This document shows, one piece after another, positions 1 through 8,343 of a stretch of DNA of 61,843 nt. The notes beneath the pieces were generated by a model that searched no databases, was not told where the DNA came from, and saw nothing but the letters and a program-made list of their open reading frames with translations. Location of the stretch: the NCBI GenBank assembly GCA_903843705.1, contig CAIMQW010000063.1, positions 1 to 61,843 of the forward strand. The letters are read 5' to 3'. Source of the stretch: an uncultured Holophagaceae bacterium (GTDB taxonomy: Bacteria > Acidobacteriota > Holophagae > Holophagales > Holophagaceae). Position numbers and translations under genes: made by a program. The stretch's first letter is position 1. Each line of letters starts with the position of its first letter.

Positions 1-1466
1 AGCAGGGCAATGTCGAAGAGCTCTTCCAGGGTGTCCGCCCGGATCACGCCGGCCTGGTGGAACAGGGCCTCCACTTCCGCGTCGTCCCGGGGGCTGGCGC
101 CGATGTGGGCCTGGGCCATGCGGCGGCCGGCGTGGCTGCGGGCGCTCTTGACGCACAGCACCGGCTTGCGGTGGGAGATGCGGCGGGCCAGGCGGGCGAA
201 GCGGCGGGGGTTGCCGAAGGTCTCCAGGTAGAGCAGGGCCACATCGGTGTCCGGGTCTTCTTCCCAGTACTGGAGGAGGTCGTTGCCAGAGACGTCCGCC
301 CGGTTGCCCGCGGAGACGAAGGTGGAGAAACCCAGCCCGCGTTCGGCGGCGTATTTCAGGATCACCACGCCCAGGGCCGCGGAGTGGCTGAAGAACCCGA
401 CGCGCCCCCGGGGCGGCATGGTCGAGGCGAGGCTGGCGTTCAGCTGGACGGCGGGGTTGGTGTTCAGGAGGCCCAGGCAGTTGGGCCCCACCAGTCGCGC
501 CCCCCGGCTGCGGGCCAGGTGCAGCAGGCGCTCCTGGCGCCGGGCACCGTCGGGGCCGGACTCCGCAAAGCCCGCGGCCAGGGCCAGGAGGCCCCGGGCG
601 CCCTTGTCGAGGGCAGCCTTGGCCATGGGGACCACCTTGGTGGCCGGGACCGCCAGGACCACCAGGTCCGGCGCCTCCGGCAGGGAGTCCAGGGAAGGAT
701 AGGCCCGCACACCCTCGATGGCCCGGGCATGGGGGTTGACGGGGTAGACCACCCCTTTGAAGTGGCCTTGCAGGATGTGGCGGAAGATGGCGTTGCCGAC
801 GGAGCCGGGATCCCGCGAGGCGCCCACCACGGCCACGGTCTCCGGGCGCAGGAGGGGCACCAGCGAGTTCGCAGCGGCGACGCGCTCCCGGATCTCGGCC
901 CGCTCCCGCTGGGCCTGCGGGGCGCTGAGGGGGAAGTGCACGTGGATGATGCCGCCCTCCATTGCCCGGCGGGTTTCGAAGCCGGAGTCCCGGAAAACGT
1001 TGCTCATCTTCTCGTTCTCGTAGAGCACATCTGCCTCAAAGCCCAGGTAGCCGGCGCCGGCCGCCAGGCCTGCCAGGCGCTCGAGGATCAGGCTGCTGAT
1101 GCCCCGGCCCTGGTGCTCGTCCGCGACCATGAAGCTGACCTCGGCGTTGGCGCCGCCCTCGCCCACGTAGTTGCCCAGGCCCAAGACCCGCTCCTCGGTA
1201 CCCTCGCCTTCGACCGCCAGGAGGCAGGCCCGCAGGTGGGGATTTTCCATGCAGAGCTCTTCCACGAACTTGCGTGCGATGCGGGAGATGCCGCCCATGA
1301 AGCGCATGGACAGGGCTTCCTGAGACAGGCCCCGGATGAACGTCTCGACTCGGTCCACATCCTCGGGGGTGGCGATCCGGAGGTAGATCCCCTGGCCGTC
1401 CTTGAGGAGGACGAACTCCCGGTAACCGGCGCCGTCAGGAATGATGCTGAACAAGGGGAGCCCCAT
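1..1466 (-). CDS. Pat-like protein acyltransferase: N-terminal GNAT fused to NDP-forming acyl-CoA synthetase (partial)
   Basis: Translated by hand from the reverse strand; the 3' end lies outside the window and about 488 residues are visible. Residues ~20-180 form a GNAT N-acetyltransferase domain. From ~205 a Rossmann CoA-binding domain begins (VVGASRDPGSVGN), followed by a succinyl-CoA-ligase-like domain (VGPNCLG, FFSHSAAL). The His of an AHIGA motif at ~454 sits where ADP-forming acyl-CoA synthetases carry their phospho-His (S-H-T-G-A/S). GNAT fused to this domain is the architecture of protein lysine acetyltransferases (Pat/Pka); the GNAT-first order is a known variant. It is divergent from an AMP-forming acyl-CoA synthetase, a typical Pat substrate. 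The start is the ATG at 1466; the ribosome site is weak and an upstream in-frame GTG is possible. Confidence 0.85.
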   Translation of the reverse strand, partial: MGLPLFSIIPDGAGYREFVLLKDGQGIYLRIATPEDVDRVETFIRGLSQEALSMRFMGGISRIARKFVEELCMENPHLRACLLAVEGEGTEERVLGLGNYVGEGGANAEVSFMVADEHQGRGISSLILERLAGLAAGAGYLGFEADVLYENEKMSNVFRDSGFETRRAMEGGIIHVHFPLSAPQAQRERAEIRERVAAANSLVPLLRPETVAVVGASRDPGSVGNAIFRHILQGHFKGVVYPVNPHARAIEGVRAYPSLDSLPEAPDLVVLAVPATKVVPMAKAALDKGARGLLALAAGFAESGPDGARRQERLLHLARSRGARLVGPNCLGLLNTNPAVQLNASLASTMPPRGRVGFFSHSAALGVVILKYAAERGLGFSTFVSAGNRADVSGNDLLQYWEEDPDTDVALLYLETFGNPRRFARLARRISHRKPVLCVKSARSHAGRRMAQAHIGASPRDDAEVEALFHQAGVIRADTLEELFDIAL

Positions 1467-1618
1467 GAAAATCGGTCGCGACGCGACCACCCTACCACGC
1501 CTGCCAGTCCACTGTTCTGATTCAGGGGGCTTTCTTGTCCATTGTGTCATCTTTCGTTCTAGACGGTGGCGACTCATCATCATAAATTGGAGGGATCACC
1601 CCTTTCCAGGAGAGCTGT

Positions 1619-3295
1619 ATGAACGAACGAGAGGCCTTCCTCAGTGCCCGGCAGTTCATGTTCGAGAACAGCCATGATCGAGTCGCTGCCTGCAAGGGGT
1701 TCAAGTGGCCCGTGCTTGAACACTTCAACTGGGCTCTGGATCACTTCGATGTGATGGCAGCCGGGAACGAGAAGCCCGCCCTCTGGATTGTGGAGGAAGG
1801 CGGCAGCGAGACCAAGATCTCCTTCCAGGAGATGAGCCAGCGCAGCAACCAGGTGGCCAATGCCCTCCGCGGGCTGGGCGTCAAGCGTGGCGACGGCGTG
1901 CTCATCATGCTCGACAACGTGCGTCCCCTCTGGGAAGTGCTGCTGGCCTGCATCAAGCTCGGCGCCGTGATGGTGCCCTCCACGCTGCTCCTGAGCCCGG
2001 CAGACCTGACCGATCGCCTCGAGCGGGGTGGCATCCGTCACCTGGTGGTGGACTCCGCCCAGACCGCCAAGTTCGACGGCATGGATGCCTCCCTCACGCG
2101 CATCTGCGTGGGCGACGCCGTGCCGGGCTGGCATGACGTGTCCACCTTGTACAGTGGCTCCACTACCTACGTTCCGGATGCCCCGACCAAGGCCACGGAT
2201 CCCCTGCTGCTCTACTTCACCTCGGGGACCACAGCCAAGCCCAAGCTTGTGCTGCACACGCACCAGTCTTACCCGGTGGGCCACCTGTCCACCATGTTCT
2301 GGGTGGGCCTGCGCGAAGGCGACATCCACTTCAACATCAGCTCCCCGGGCTGGGCCAAGCACGCCTGGAGTAACTTCTTTGCCCCGTGGATCGCCGGCGC
2401 CTGCATCTTCATCTACCGGTCCACCCGCTTCAGCGCCGCAGCCGCCCTCAAGGTGATCGCCGACAAGGGCGTCACCAACCTGTGCGCCCCGCCCACGGTG
2501 TGGCGGCTGTTCATCCAGGAAGACTTGGCGGCCTACAAGATGAAGCTGCGCGGCGTCATCGGCGCCGGTGAGCCCCTCAACCCCGAGGTCATCAGCCAGG
2601 TGGAGAAGGCCTGGGGCCTCACCATCCGCGACGGCTTCGGCCAGACCGAGACCACCTGCGTGGTGGGCAACTCCCCAGGTGTCCCCGTGAAACCAGGCTC
2701 CATGGGCCTGCCCATGCCGGGCTACGACGTGGTTCTTCTGGACCTGGACGGCAAGGAAACGGATGAGGGCGAGATCGCCCTGCGGCTCAGTCCGCGCCCC
2801 CTGGGCCTCATGGATGGCTACGCAGACGATCCCTCCAAGATGGAAAAGGCCCTGAAGGAGGGCTACTACCGCACTGGCGACGTGGCCACCCGCGACGCCG
2901 AAGGCTACCTCTTCTTTGTGGGCCGCGCGGACGACGTGTTCAAGAGCAGTGACTACCGCATCAGCCCCTTCGAGTTGGAGTCCTTCCTCATCGAGCACGA
3001 CTTTGTGGCCGAGGCCGCCGTGGTGCCGAGCCCCGATCCTGTGAAGCTGGCGGTGCCCAAGGCCTACGTCATCCTCCGGGCGGGCGTCGAGCCCAGCCGC
3101 GAGACTGCCCTGGCCCTCTTCAAGTTCATCCGCGAGCGACTCAGCGCCTACAAGCGCATCCGCATCATCGAGTTCAGCGAGCTTCCCAAGACCATCTCCG
3201 GGAAGATCCGCCGCGTCGAGCTCCGCAAGCGCGCCGCCGACCAGGGTGCCTCTGCCACAGAGTGGCGTGAGGACCAGTTCCCTGAGCTGAAGTAG
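1619..3295 (+). CDS. AMP-forming acyl-CoA synthetase (medium-chain/aryl type)
   Basis: 558 residues. Activates a carboxylic acid to its CoA thioester through an acyl-adenylate. The A3 P-loop motif is YFTSGTTAKPK, the A5 region is DGFGQTET, the A7 region is YYRTGD, and the C-terminal A10 motif PKTISGKIRR ends at residue 532 with the catalytic Lys at 529. This fits the PX4GK motif that Pat-type acetyltransferases recognise. AGGAGAG lies 5 bases before the ATG. An acyl-CoA dehydrogenase follows 51 bases later, so the acid is probably activated and then alpha,beta-oxidised. Substrate is unknown: short branched, medium-chain or aromatic acids are all possible for this family. Confidence 0.9.
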   Translation: MNEREAFLSARQFMFENSHDRVAACKGFKWPVLEHFNWALDHFDVMAAGNEKPALWIVEEGGSETKISFQEMSQRSNQVANALRGLGVKRGDGVLIMLDNVRPLWEVLLACIKLGAVMVPSTLLLSPADLTDRLERGGIRHLVVDSAQTAKFDGMDASLTRICVGDAVPGWHDVSTLYSGSTTYVPDAPTKATDPLLLYFTSGTTAKPKLVLHTHQSYPVGHLSTMFWVGLREGDIHFNISSPGWAKHAWSNFFAPWIAGACIFIYRSTRFSAAAALKVIADKGVTNLCAPPTVWRLFIQEDLAAYKMKLRGVIGAGEPLNPEVISQVEKAWGLTIRDGFGQTETTCVVGNSPGVPVKPGSMGLPMPGYDVVLLDLDGKETDEGEIALRLSPRPLGLMDGYADDPSKMEKALKEGYYRTGDVATRDAEGYLFFVGRADDVFKSSDYRISPFELESFLIEHDFVAEAAVVPSPDPVKLAVPKAYVILRAGVEPSRETALALFKFIRERLSAYKRIRIIEFSELPKTISGKIRRVELRKRAADQGASATEWREDQFPELK

Positions 3296-3346
3296 CAACC
3301 CCTCAGACCGCAGCGTCCCTTCACACCACCCCCAGCCGGAGGTCCC

Positions 3347-5173
3347 ATGCTCTTCCTCGACGACCATCGTGATATCCACTTCAACCTCCTCGAGTGGCTG
3401 GACCTGGACGCGGTTCTGAAGGGCGAGCCCTACCAGGACGTCGACCGTGAGCAGCTGGGCATGGTGCTGGACGAGGCCCTGAAGGTCTCGAAGGGCAGCG
3501 TCTCGGCCTGCAACGAGGTGGGCGACCGCGTCGGCGCGAAGTTCTCGAACGGCAAGGTGGAACTGCCCGAGGGCTTCGCCGAGGCCTTCGAGGACCTGGC
3601 CTCCGGCGGCTGGATCAGCGCCACCATGAACCCCGAGTTCGGCGGCATGGGGCTGCCCGAGGTCGTGGGCACGGGCATCAGCGAGTACCTCATGGGGGCC
3701 AACACGGCCCTGGCCCTCAAGACGATGCTCACCCGCGGCTCGGCCCACCTCATCGAGACCTTCGGCAGCGATGATCTGAAGGCCACCTACGTCGAGAAGA
3801 TGTACAGCGGCGAGTGGTGCGGCACCATGTGCCTCACCGAAGCCGGAGCCGGCAGTGATCTGGGCGCGCTCACCACCAAGGCGACCAAGCAGGCTGACGG
3901 CTCCTACCTCGTCACCGGCGAGAAGATCTTCATCACCAGCGGCGACCACGAGCTCACGCCGAACATCATCCACGCCGTGCTGGCCCGTACGCCGGACGCA
4001 CCCGCCGGTCCCAAGGGGCTCAGCCTCTTCGTGGTCCCCAAGTTCCGGGTCAATGCCAACGGCAGCCTCGGTGAGCGCAATGACGTCACCTGCGCGGGCA
4101 TCGAGCACAAGCTGGGCATCCACGGCTCGCCCACCTGCACCCTGGTGTTCGGCATGGACAACGCGAGTCAGGGCTTCCTCCTGGGCCAGGAAGGGCAGGG
4201 CCTGGTCTACATGTTCCAGATGATGAATGCCGCCCGTTACGAGGTCGGCGTTCAGGGTCTGGGCAACGCCTCCGCCGCCCACCAGGCCGCCATCGCCTTC
4301 GCCAAGGAGCGGCTGCAGGGCCGGGCGGGCAAGGGGATTGGCCAGTCGCCCATCATCCAGCACCCGGATGTCCGCCGCATGCTGCTCATGCAGTCCTCCT
4401 ACGTGCAGGCCATGCGGGCTCTTGTGTCCTACACCGCCTGGTGCATGGACATGGCCCATGTCTCCTCTGGCGACGACAAGAACCGCTGGCAGGGCCTCGT
4501 GGAGCTGTTTACACCCATCTGCAAGGCCTGGTGCTCCGACTGGGGCTTCCGGGTGACCGAGTGGGCGCTGCAGACCTACGGTGGCTATGGCTACACCATG
4601 GATTACCCCGCCGAGCAGTACCTGCGGGACTGCAAGATCGCCTCCATCTACGAAGGCACCAACGGCATCCAGGCCCTGGATCTGGTGGGCCGTAAGTTCC
4701 GCATGCAGGACGGCCGTCCCATGCAGGACTTGCTCCAGCTCATCAGCGCCACGGTCCAGACCCTGGCCGGGGATCCGGTCCTGGGCCCCTCCGCCCAGCA
4801 GCTCGGCTCGGCCCTGAAGACCCTGACCGCGGTGCTCCAGGAAGTCCCAGCGAAGCCCAACGGCGGCCAGCTGACGGTCCTCAATGCCGTGCCAGTACTC
4901 GACATGCTGGGTCACGTGGTGTCCGGCCACCTGCTCCTCCAGCAGGCGAGCCTGGCTCTGAAGAAGGGCGAGGAACTGCAGCGTGCCCGGGGCGTGGATC
5001 CCACGGATCGTGCCGCCGTCCAGGCCCTGCTCAAGGACAGCCCCGAGGCGGCCTTCTACCACAACAAGGTGCAGGCCACGATCCACTTCGCCCACCGCGG
5101 CCTGCCCCTGGTGGCGGCCCTGGCCGTGGCCCTGCAGGCCGGCGAGATCGCGCCCATCGAAGCGGTCTTCTAG
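3347..5173 (+). CDS. Acyl-CoA dehydrogenase, long form with C-terminal extension
   Basis: 608 residues, longer than the usual ~380-residue acyl-CoA dehydrogenase. The FAD-binding core contains CLTEAGAGSDLG (middle domain) and YEGTNGIQ, whose Glu aligns with the catalytic base of this subgroup. An extra ~130-residue helical C-terminal domain follows, as in AidB/DmdC-type long dehydrogenases. It would oxidise the acyl-CoA made by the upstream synthetase and pass electrons to electron-transfer flavoprotein. GGAGG precedes the ATG by 4 bases. A dimethylsulfoniopropionate-type (DmdC) role shares this architecture but nothing here specifically supports it. Confidence 0.9.
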   Translation: MLFLDDHRDIHFNLLEWLDLDAVLKGEPYQDVDREQLGMVLDEALKVSKGSVSACNEVGDRVGAKFSNGKVELPEGFAEAFEDLASGGWISATMNPEFGGMGLPEVVGTGISEYLMGANTALALKTMLTRGSAHLIETFGSDDLKATYVEKMYSGEWCGTMCLTEAGAGSDLGALTTKATKQADGSYLVTGEKIFITSGDHELTPNIIHAVLARTPDAPAGPKGLSLFVVPKFRVNANGSLGERNDVTCAGIEHKLGIHGSPTCTLVFGMDNASQGFLLGQEGQGLVYMFQMMNAARYEVGVQGLGNASAAHQAAIAFAKERLQGRAGKGIGQSPIIQHPDVRRMLLMQSSYVQAMRALVSYTAWCMDMAHVSSGDDKNRWQGLVELFTPICKAWCSDWGFRVTEWALQTYGGYGYTMDYPAEQYLRDCKIASIYEGTNGIQALDLVGRKFRMQDGRPMQDLLQLISATVQTLAGDPVLGPSAQQLGSALKTLTAVLQEVPAKPNGGQLTVLNAVPVLDMLGHVVSGHLLLQQASLALKKGEELQRARGVDPTDRAAVQALLKDSPEAAFYHNKVQATIHFAHRGLPLVAALAVALQAGEIAPIEAVF

Positions 5174-5544
5174 CCAAAGGGCCATTCCGCCCAGCCCTGC
5201 ATGCCTCAGCTTTCTGTGAACCTCGAGCGGTACGCTCTGGCGGGCCGCTCAAGCTTTCGGGATAGGAAAAAAAGATGTCCACCTAGCCAGCCGCGGGAAG
5301 GCCGCCCGGGCTGACCCAATCCTTACGGGTGAAGCCCCTTGCTCCCTGGCAGGCCGCCCCGATTGAAAGGGGTGTCCCTATACCCTATTCCTGTCACAGG
5401 AGTAGTTTCTTCCTCTCGGTTTATCGCGCGCTCAAAGCAACTCACTCTTGCGGGTTTTTAACTAGTTGAAGCACAGCTAGAACACGATCTCCTTAGGCCA
5501 ATCAGCTGGTCGGTTTTCTCCCTAGGTATCTCGCCTTAACACTA

Positions 5545-5573
5545 TTGTTTCTAAAATTTCACATAGTTATAGA
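5545..5573 (+). promoter_or_regulatory. Candidate sigma-70 promoter for the porin
   Basis: TTGTTT (5545-5550), a 17-base spacer and TATAGA (5568-5573) inside the AT-rich island. The match is moderate (3/6 and 4/6 of the consensus) but the spacing is ideal. It would give a 5' leader of about 175 bases before the porin ATG. Confidence 0.35.
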
Positions 5574-5580
5574 TACGCCA

Positions 5581-5598
5581 ATGTGCCTAATGTCACAT
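5581..5598. promoter_or_regulatory. CRP/FNR-superfamily-like operator palindrome
   Basis: The 18 bases ATGTG-CCTAATGT-CACAT match the E. coli CRP consensus TGTGA-N6-TCACA at 9 of 10 positions (TGTGC-N6-TCACA). It lies just after the candidate -10 at 5568, where binding would repress, and about 37-43 bases before possible starts served by TAGGAT or TTTGAT at 5614-5625, where binding would activate. The regulator is not in the window. Confidence 0.45.
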
Positions 5599-5669
5599 CA
5601 TGGGGAACTTTCCTAGGATTTTGATGGACTCACCCCCGGCACCCGCTTAGCTTAAATCGAGCCGTTTAG

Positions 5670-5709
5670 CCGCCAGGGCTTGACTCTGCGCTCTTCAGAG
5701 CTTTGGCGG
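5670..5709 (+). other. Hairpin in the porin 5' leader
   Basis: Eleven consecutive base pairs (two G-U) join 5670-5680 to 5699-5709 around an 18-base loop, ending 46 bases before the porin ATG. No T-run follows, so it is not a typical terminator. It may stabilise the mRNA or be an sRNA or protein target. Confidence 0.4.
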
Positions 5710-5755
5710 ACCCCCTGCCGCACTTCCCCCCACCCTCCCTTTTAGGAGAAAGAAC

Positions 5756-6994
5756 ATGAAGATCTCTCGCCTCGCTGGTGTCGCCGCGCTGCTCGTAGCC
5801 GGGGCAGCCCAGGCCCAGGAAGCCATCAAGGTCAACGCCCTGATTGAACTCTGGTACACCCAGATGTCGGACAACAACCTGCGCCTCAACACGGCCGTCA
5901 AGCCCGGTGGCGTGTCCACCTACTACGAGGGCCTGAGCTCGGGCCGTTTCGTTGAGAATGGTTTCACGGTGAAGCGCTCTGAGGTCTACCTCAGCCAGTC
6001 GATCTCGGACTCCATCAGCTGGAACCTGATGTTCGACCCGAACAACAGCACCTCCACGGTCGGCAACAACGTCCTCCATGATGCGGTCATCACCTGGAAC
6101 CTCGGCAGTGGCTTTGTCCTCAAAGCCGGTCAGTTCAAGATGCCGACCACCTATGAAGCCACCATCGTGGCCGCCAAGGACCTCTACTTCTTTGACCGCA
6201 ACCAGATCAACCGCGTCTTCGGCGACAAGCGCGATCGTGGTGCCTGGCTCAGCTACAGCACTGGGGACGCCAAGGGCTTGAATAGCAAGGTGAGCGTGGC
6301 CATCTCCAACGGCACCACCGATGACGGCAGCGGCGGCAAGACGGCGGTTGACGCCAACGCCCAGAAGGACTTCACCGTCCGCTACGAAGGTGCCTTCGGC
6401 AGCGCGCACAAGTTCGGTGGCTACTACCGCGAGGGCGTCACGAACCTGAAGGACGCCACCCTCCTCACCCCCACCACCGTGCCCGCCGGTACGACGGCGC
6501 AGCAGATCAAGGACAACAAGGACAAGACCACCCTCCAGGGTCTCTACTACGCCTATGACACGACGAAGCTGCACTTCGACTTCGAATATGCGACCGGCCT
6601 GCTGGGTCGCCGCTTCCCCAGCATCTTCGCCGCCAGCACAGCGACCATGTCTCGTGAGCACCTCGACCAGAAGTTCTCGGGCTACACCGGGACCCTCATC
6701 TACAAGATGGGCCAGCACCAGGTGGCGCTGCGCTACGACTCCCTGAACTACAACTCCGGCAACAACTGGTACACCGCTGCCAGCCCCTACAAGCTCACCA
6801 CGGGGGACTACACGCCCAAGTACACGGAGACCACGGTTGGCTACAACTACAACTTCGTCCCCGGCAAGTACAGTGTCGCGAAGCTGAAGCTGGACTACAT
6901 CATGCGCAGCAAGAACTTCCTGACCCCCCGCACCGCCCAGGCTGGTGAGCAGGGTGGCAACAGCTTCGTCGCCTCCCTCGGCATCGGCTTCTAA
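5756..6994 (+). CDS. Outer-membrane porin (phosphate-selective porin O/P-like)
   Basis: 412 residues with a clear signal peptide (basic start, hydrophobic core, cleavage after AQA at ~21). The mature protein alternates polar and aromatic residues as in beta-barrels and ends in Phe (SLGIGF), the usual BAM recognition signal. Layout and motifs such as LKAGQFKMPTTYE and DRGAWLSY resemble OprO/OprP-type and related 16-18-strand porins. AGGAGAA lies 6 bases before the ATG. A strong terminator follows and then an ABC uptake operon, so it may admit that transporter's substrate through the outer membrane. Specificity is not readable. Confidence 0.8.
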   Translation: MKISRLAGVAALLVAGAAQAQEAIKVNALIELWYTQMSDNNLRLNTAVKPGGVSTYYEGLSSGRFVENGFTVKRSEVYLSQSISDSISWNLMFDPNNSTSTVGNNVLHDAVITWNLGSGFVLKAGQFKMPTTYEATIVAAKDLYFFDRNQINRVFGDKRDRGAWLSYSTGDAKGLNSKVSVAISNGTTDDGSGGKTAVDANAQKDFTVRYEGAFGSAHKFGGYYREGVTNLKDATLLTPTTVPAGTTAQQIKDNKDKTTLQGLYYAYDTTKLHFDFEYATGLLGRRFPSIFAASTATMSREHLDQKFSGYTGTLIYKMGQHQVALRYDSLNYNSGNNWYTAASPYKLTTGDYTPKYTETTVGYNYNFVPGKYSVAKLKLDYIMRSKNFLTPRTAQAGEQGGNSFVASLGIGF

Positions 6995-7029
6995 GGCCAC
7001 GCCAGACATCAGCTCTTTCTATTGCATGA

Positions 7030-7072
7030 CCACGGGACTGCTGGGTAACCCTCAGCAGTCCCGTGGTTATTT
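7030..7072 (+). terminator. Rho-independent terminator after the porin
   Basis: A perfect 14-bp stem (7030-7043 with 7053-7066), extendable by two pairs around a 5-base loop, followed by TTATTT. It separates the porin from the liv-type operon, whose own -10 may be TAGTAT at 7088-7093. Confidence 0.8.
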
Positions 7073-7134
7073 CACCCGGATATCGGCTAGTATTGGTTAA
7101 GCAACCCCACCATCTTTTTTCAATCGGAGCAGAC

Positions 7135-8280
7135 ATGCGCAAGCACCTCCTCGCCCTGGGCGCCACCTTGGTCCTCACCCCCTGTCTCATGGCGCAGAAG
7201 ATCGGCGTCATCAACTCCATGAGCGGTCCTGAGGCGCCCATCGGGGAGAACATCACCAACGGCATCAAGCTCGCCGAGGAGGATCTCAAGAAGAAGGGGA
7301 TCAACCTGCAGCTGGTGTGGGAGGACGACACGGGCAAGCCCCAGATCTCCATGAGCGCCATGGAGAAGCTGGCGACCCGGGAGAACGTGGTGGGCGTGGT
7401 GGGCCCCTACACATCGGCCTGCTCCAACGCTGTCGCCAAGCTGGCCGAGAAGTACCATGTGCCGCTGTTGATTCCCGCTGCGGCCAAGGAGGAAATCACG
7501 CGCCAGGGCCTCGCCCATGTCTTCCGCATGAACGCTCCTGCCGACAAGTACGCCTCCAGCCTGATCGATGCCGCGGCGTCCCTGGGCAAGCCCAAGACCA
7601 TCGCCTTCATCTACGAGAACACGGACTTCGGCACCTCCACCTCGAAGACGGCTAAGGACTATGTGGCTACCAAGGGCATCCAGGTGGTGGCGGATGTCTC
7701 CTACCCCAAGGGCTCCGCTGACTACCGGTCGACGCTCGCCCAGATCAAGTCGAAGAACCCAGATCTGGTGTTCATGGTCTCCTACGTGGCCGACGCCATT
7801 CTCCTCATGCGGCAGTCCCGCGAGGTGGGACTCCAGCCCCAGGCTTTCCTCGGCGCCGGGGCCGGCTTCACCACCGTCGAGTTCGCCAAGGAACGGGCGA
7901 TCTCCGACAATGTCATCTCCTGCACTCAGTGGACCGATGATGTGAACTGGCCTGGCGCGAAGGACTTCGGCGCCCGCTACAAGGCGAAGTTCGGCAAGGA
8001 ACCCACCTACCACGCCGCCTGCGCCTACGCCTCGATGATCATCATGGCCGAGACCGCCAAGGCCTCCGGCGGTGATCGCACCAAGACCCGCACCGCGCTG
8101 AAGGCCGGCAAGTGGAACGGCATCATGGGCGAGGTGAAGTTCGCCGACTACGACGGCTTTACCAACCAGAACAATCACCAGATGCTCGTCCAGCAGATCA
8201 TCGCCGGGAAGTACGAGACCGTTCTTCCCGCTCAGTTTGCGACCAAAAAGGCGATCTATCCCTTCCCCAAGTGGAAGTGA
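7135..8280 (+). CDS. ABC transporter periplasmic substrate-binding protein, branched-chain amino acid type
   Basis: 381 residues. A signal peptide ends near CLMAQ at ~22. The mature part is a type I periplasmic binding fold of the LivJ/leucine-isoleucine-valine family: KIGVINSMSGPEAPIGENI at the N-terminus, VGVVGPYTS and the DFGTSTSK region. I chose ATG 7135 because GGAG precedes it and the signal peptide starts there; an in-frame extension to 7063 would run through the terminator. It heads an operon with two permeases and two ATPases. The ligand could be a branched-chain amino acid, an amide or a small or aromatic acid; the adjacent acyl-CoA genes make a carboxylate plausible. Confidence 0.9.
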   Translation: MRKHLLALGATLVLTPCLMAQKIGVINSMSGPEAPIGENITNGIKLAEEDLKKKGINLQLVWEDDTGKPQISMSAMEKLATRENVVGVVGPYTSACSNAVAKLAEKYHVPLLIPAAAKEEITRQGLAHVFRMNAPADKYASSLIDAAASLGKPKTIAFIYENTDFGTSTSKTAKDYVATKGIQVVADVSYPKGSADYRSTLAQIKSKNPDLVFMVSYVADAILLMRQSREVGLQPQAFLGAGAGFTTVEFAKERAISDNVISCTQWTDDVNWPGAKDFGARYKAKFGKEPTYHAACAYASMIIMAETAKASGGDRTKTRTALKAGKWNGIMGEVKFADYDGFTNQNNHQMLVQQIIAGKYETVLPAQFATKKAIYPFPKWK

Positions 8281-8293
8281 TTTCGACCAGCAC

Positions 8294-8315
8294 GGGGGCG
8301 CCCTCGGGCGCCCCC
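8294..8315 (+). other. Intercistronic GC hairpin between binding protein and permease
   Basis: GGGGGCGCCC (8294-8303) pairs with GGGCGCCCCC (8306-8315), giving 9-10 GC-only pairs with a tiny loop. No T-run follows. Such hairpins commonly protect the upstream message or attenuate readthrough, so that binding protein exceeds permease. Confidence 0.55.
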
Positions 8316-8343
8316 TCCTGAATCTCTGGAGGGTCAAGCGCCC

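Larger units (their letters stand above)
5174..5755. other. 580-bp non-coding region, AT-rich in its centre, upstream of the porin
   Basis: The longest gene-free stretch in the window. Bases ~5390-5640 are visibly richer in A+T than the flanks. I see no credible protein or structural RNA gene. It contains a candidate sigma-70 promoter (5545-5573), a CRP-type palindrome (5581-5598) and a hairpin close to the porin start (5670-5709), each listed separately. A second possible -10 (TAGGAT, 5614-5619) lies downstream of the palindrome. The length suggests that porin expression is tightly regulated. Confidence 0.7.

Noticed and set aside
57-1520. A 487-residue plus-strand open frame
   Set aside because: Antisense to the GNAT/acyl-CoA synthetase fusion, which has clear motifs; the plus frame has none.
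1580-5185. A 1201-residue open frame on the minus strand
   Set aside because: It lies opposite the synthetase and dehydrogenase genes, has His/Gly/Ala/Leu-rich low-complexity content typical of antisense frames in high-GC DNA, and has no recognisable domain.
5174-5755. A riboswitch or small RNA in the porin upstream region
   Set aside because: I looked for cyclic-di-GMP, TPP and cobalamin core motifs and found none; only the hairpin and operator are supportable.
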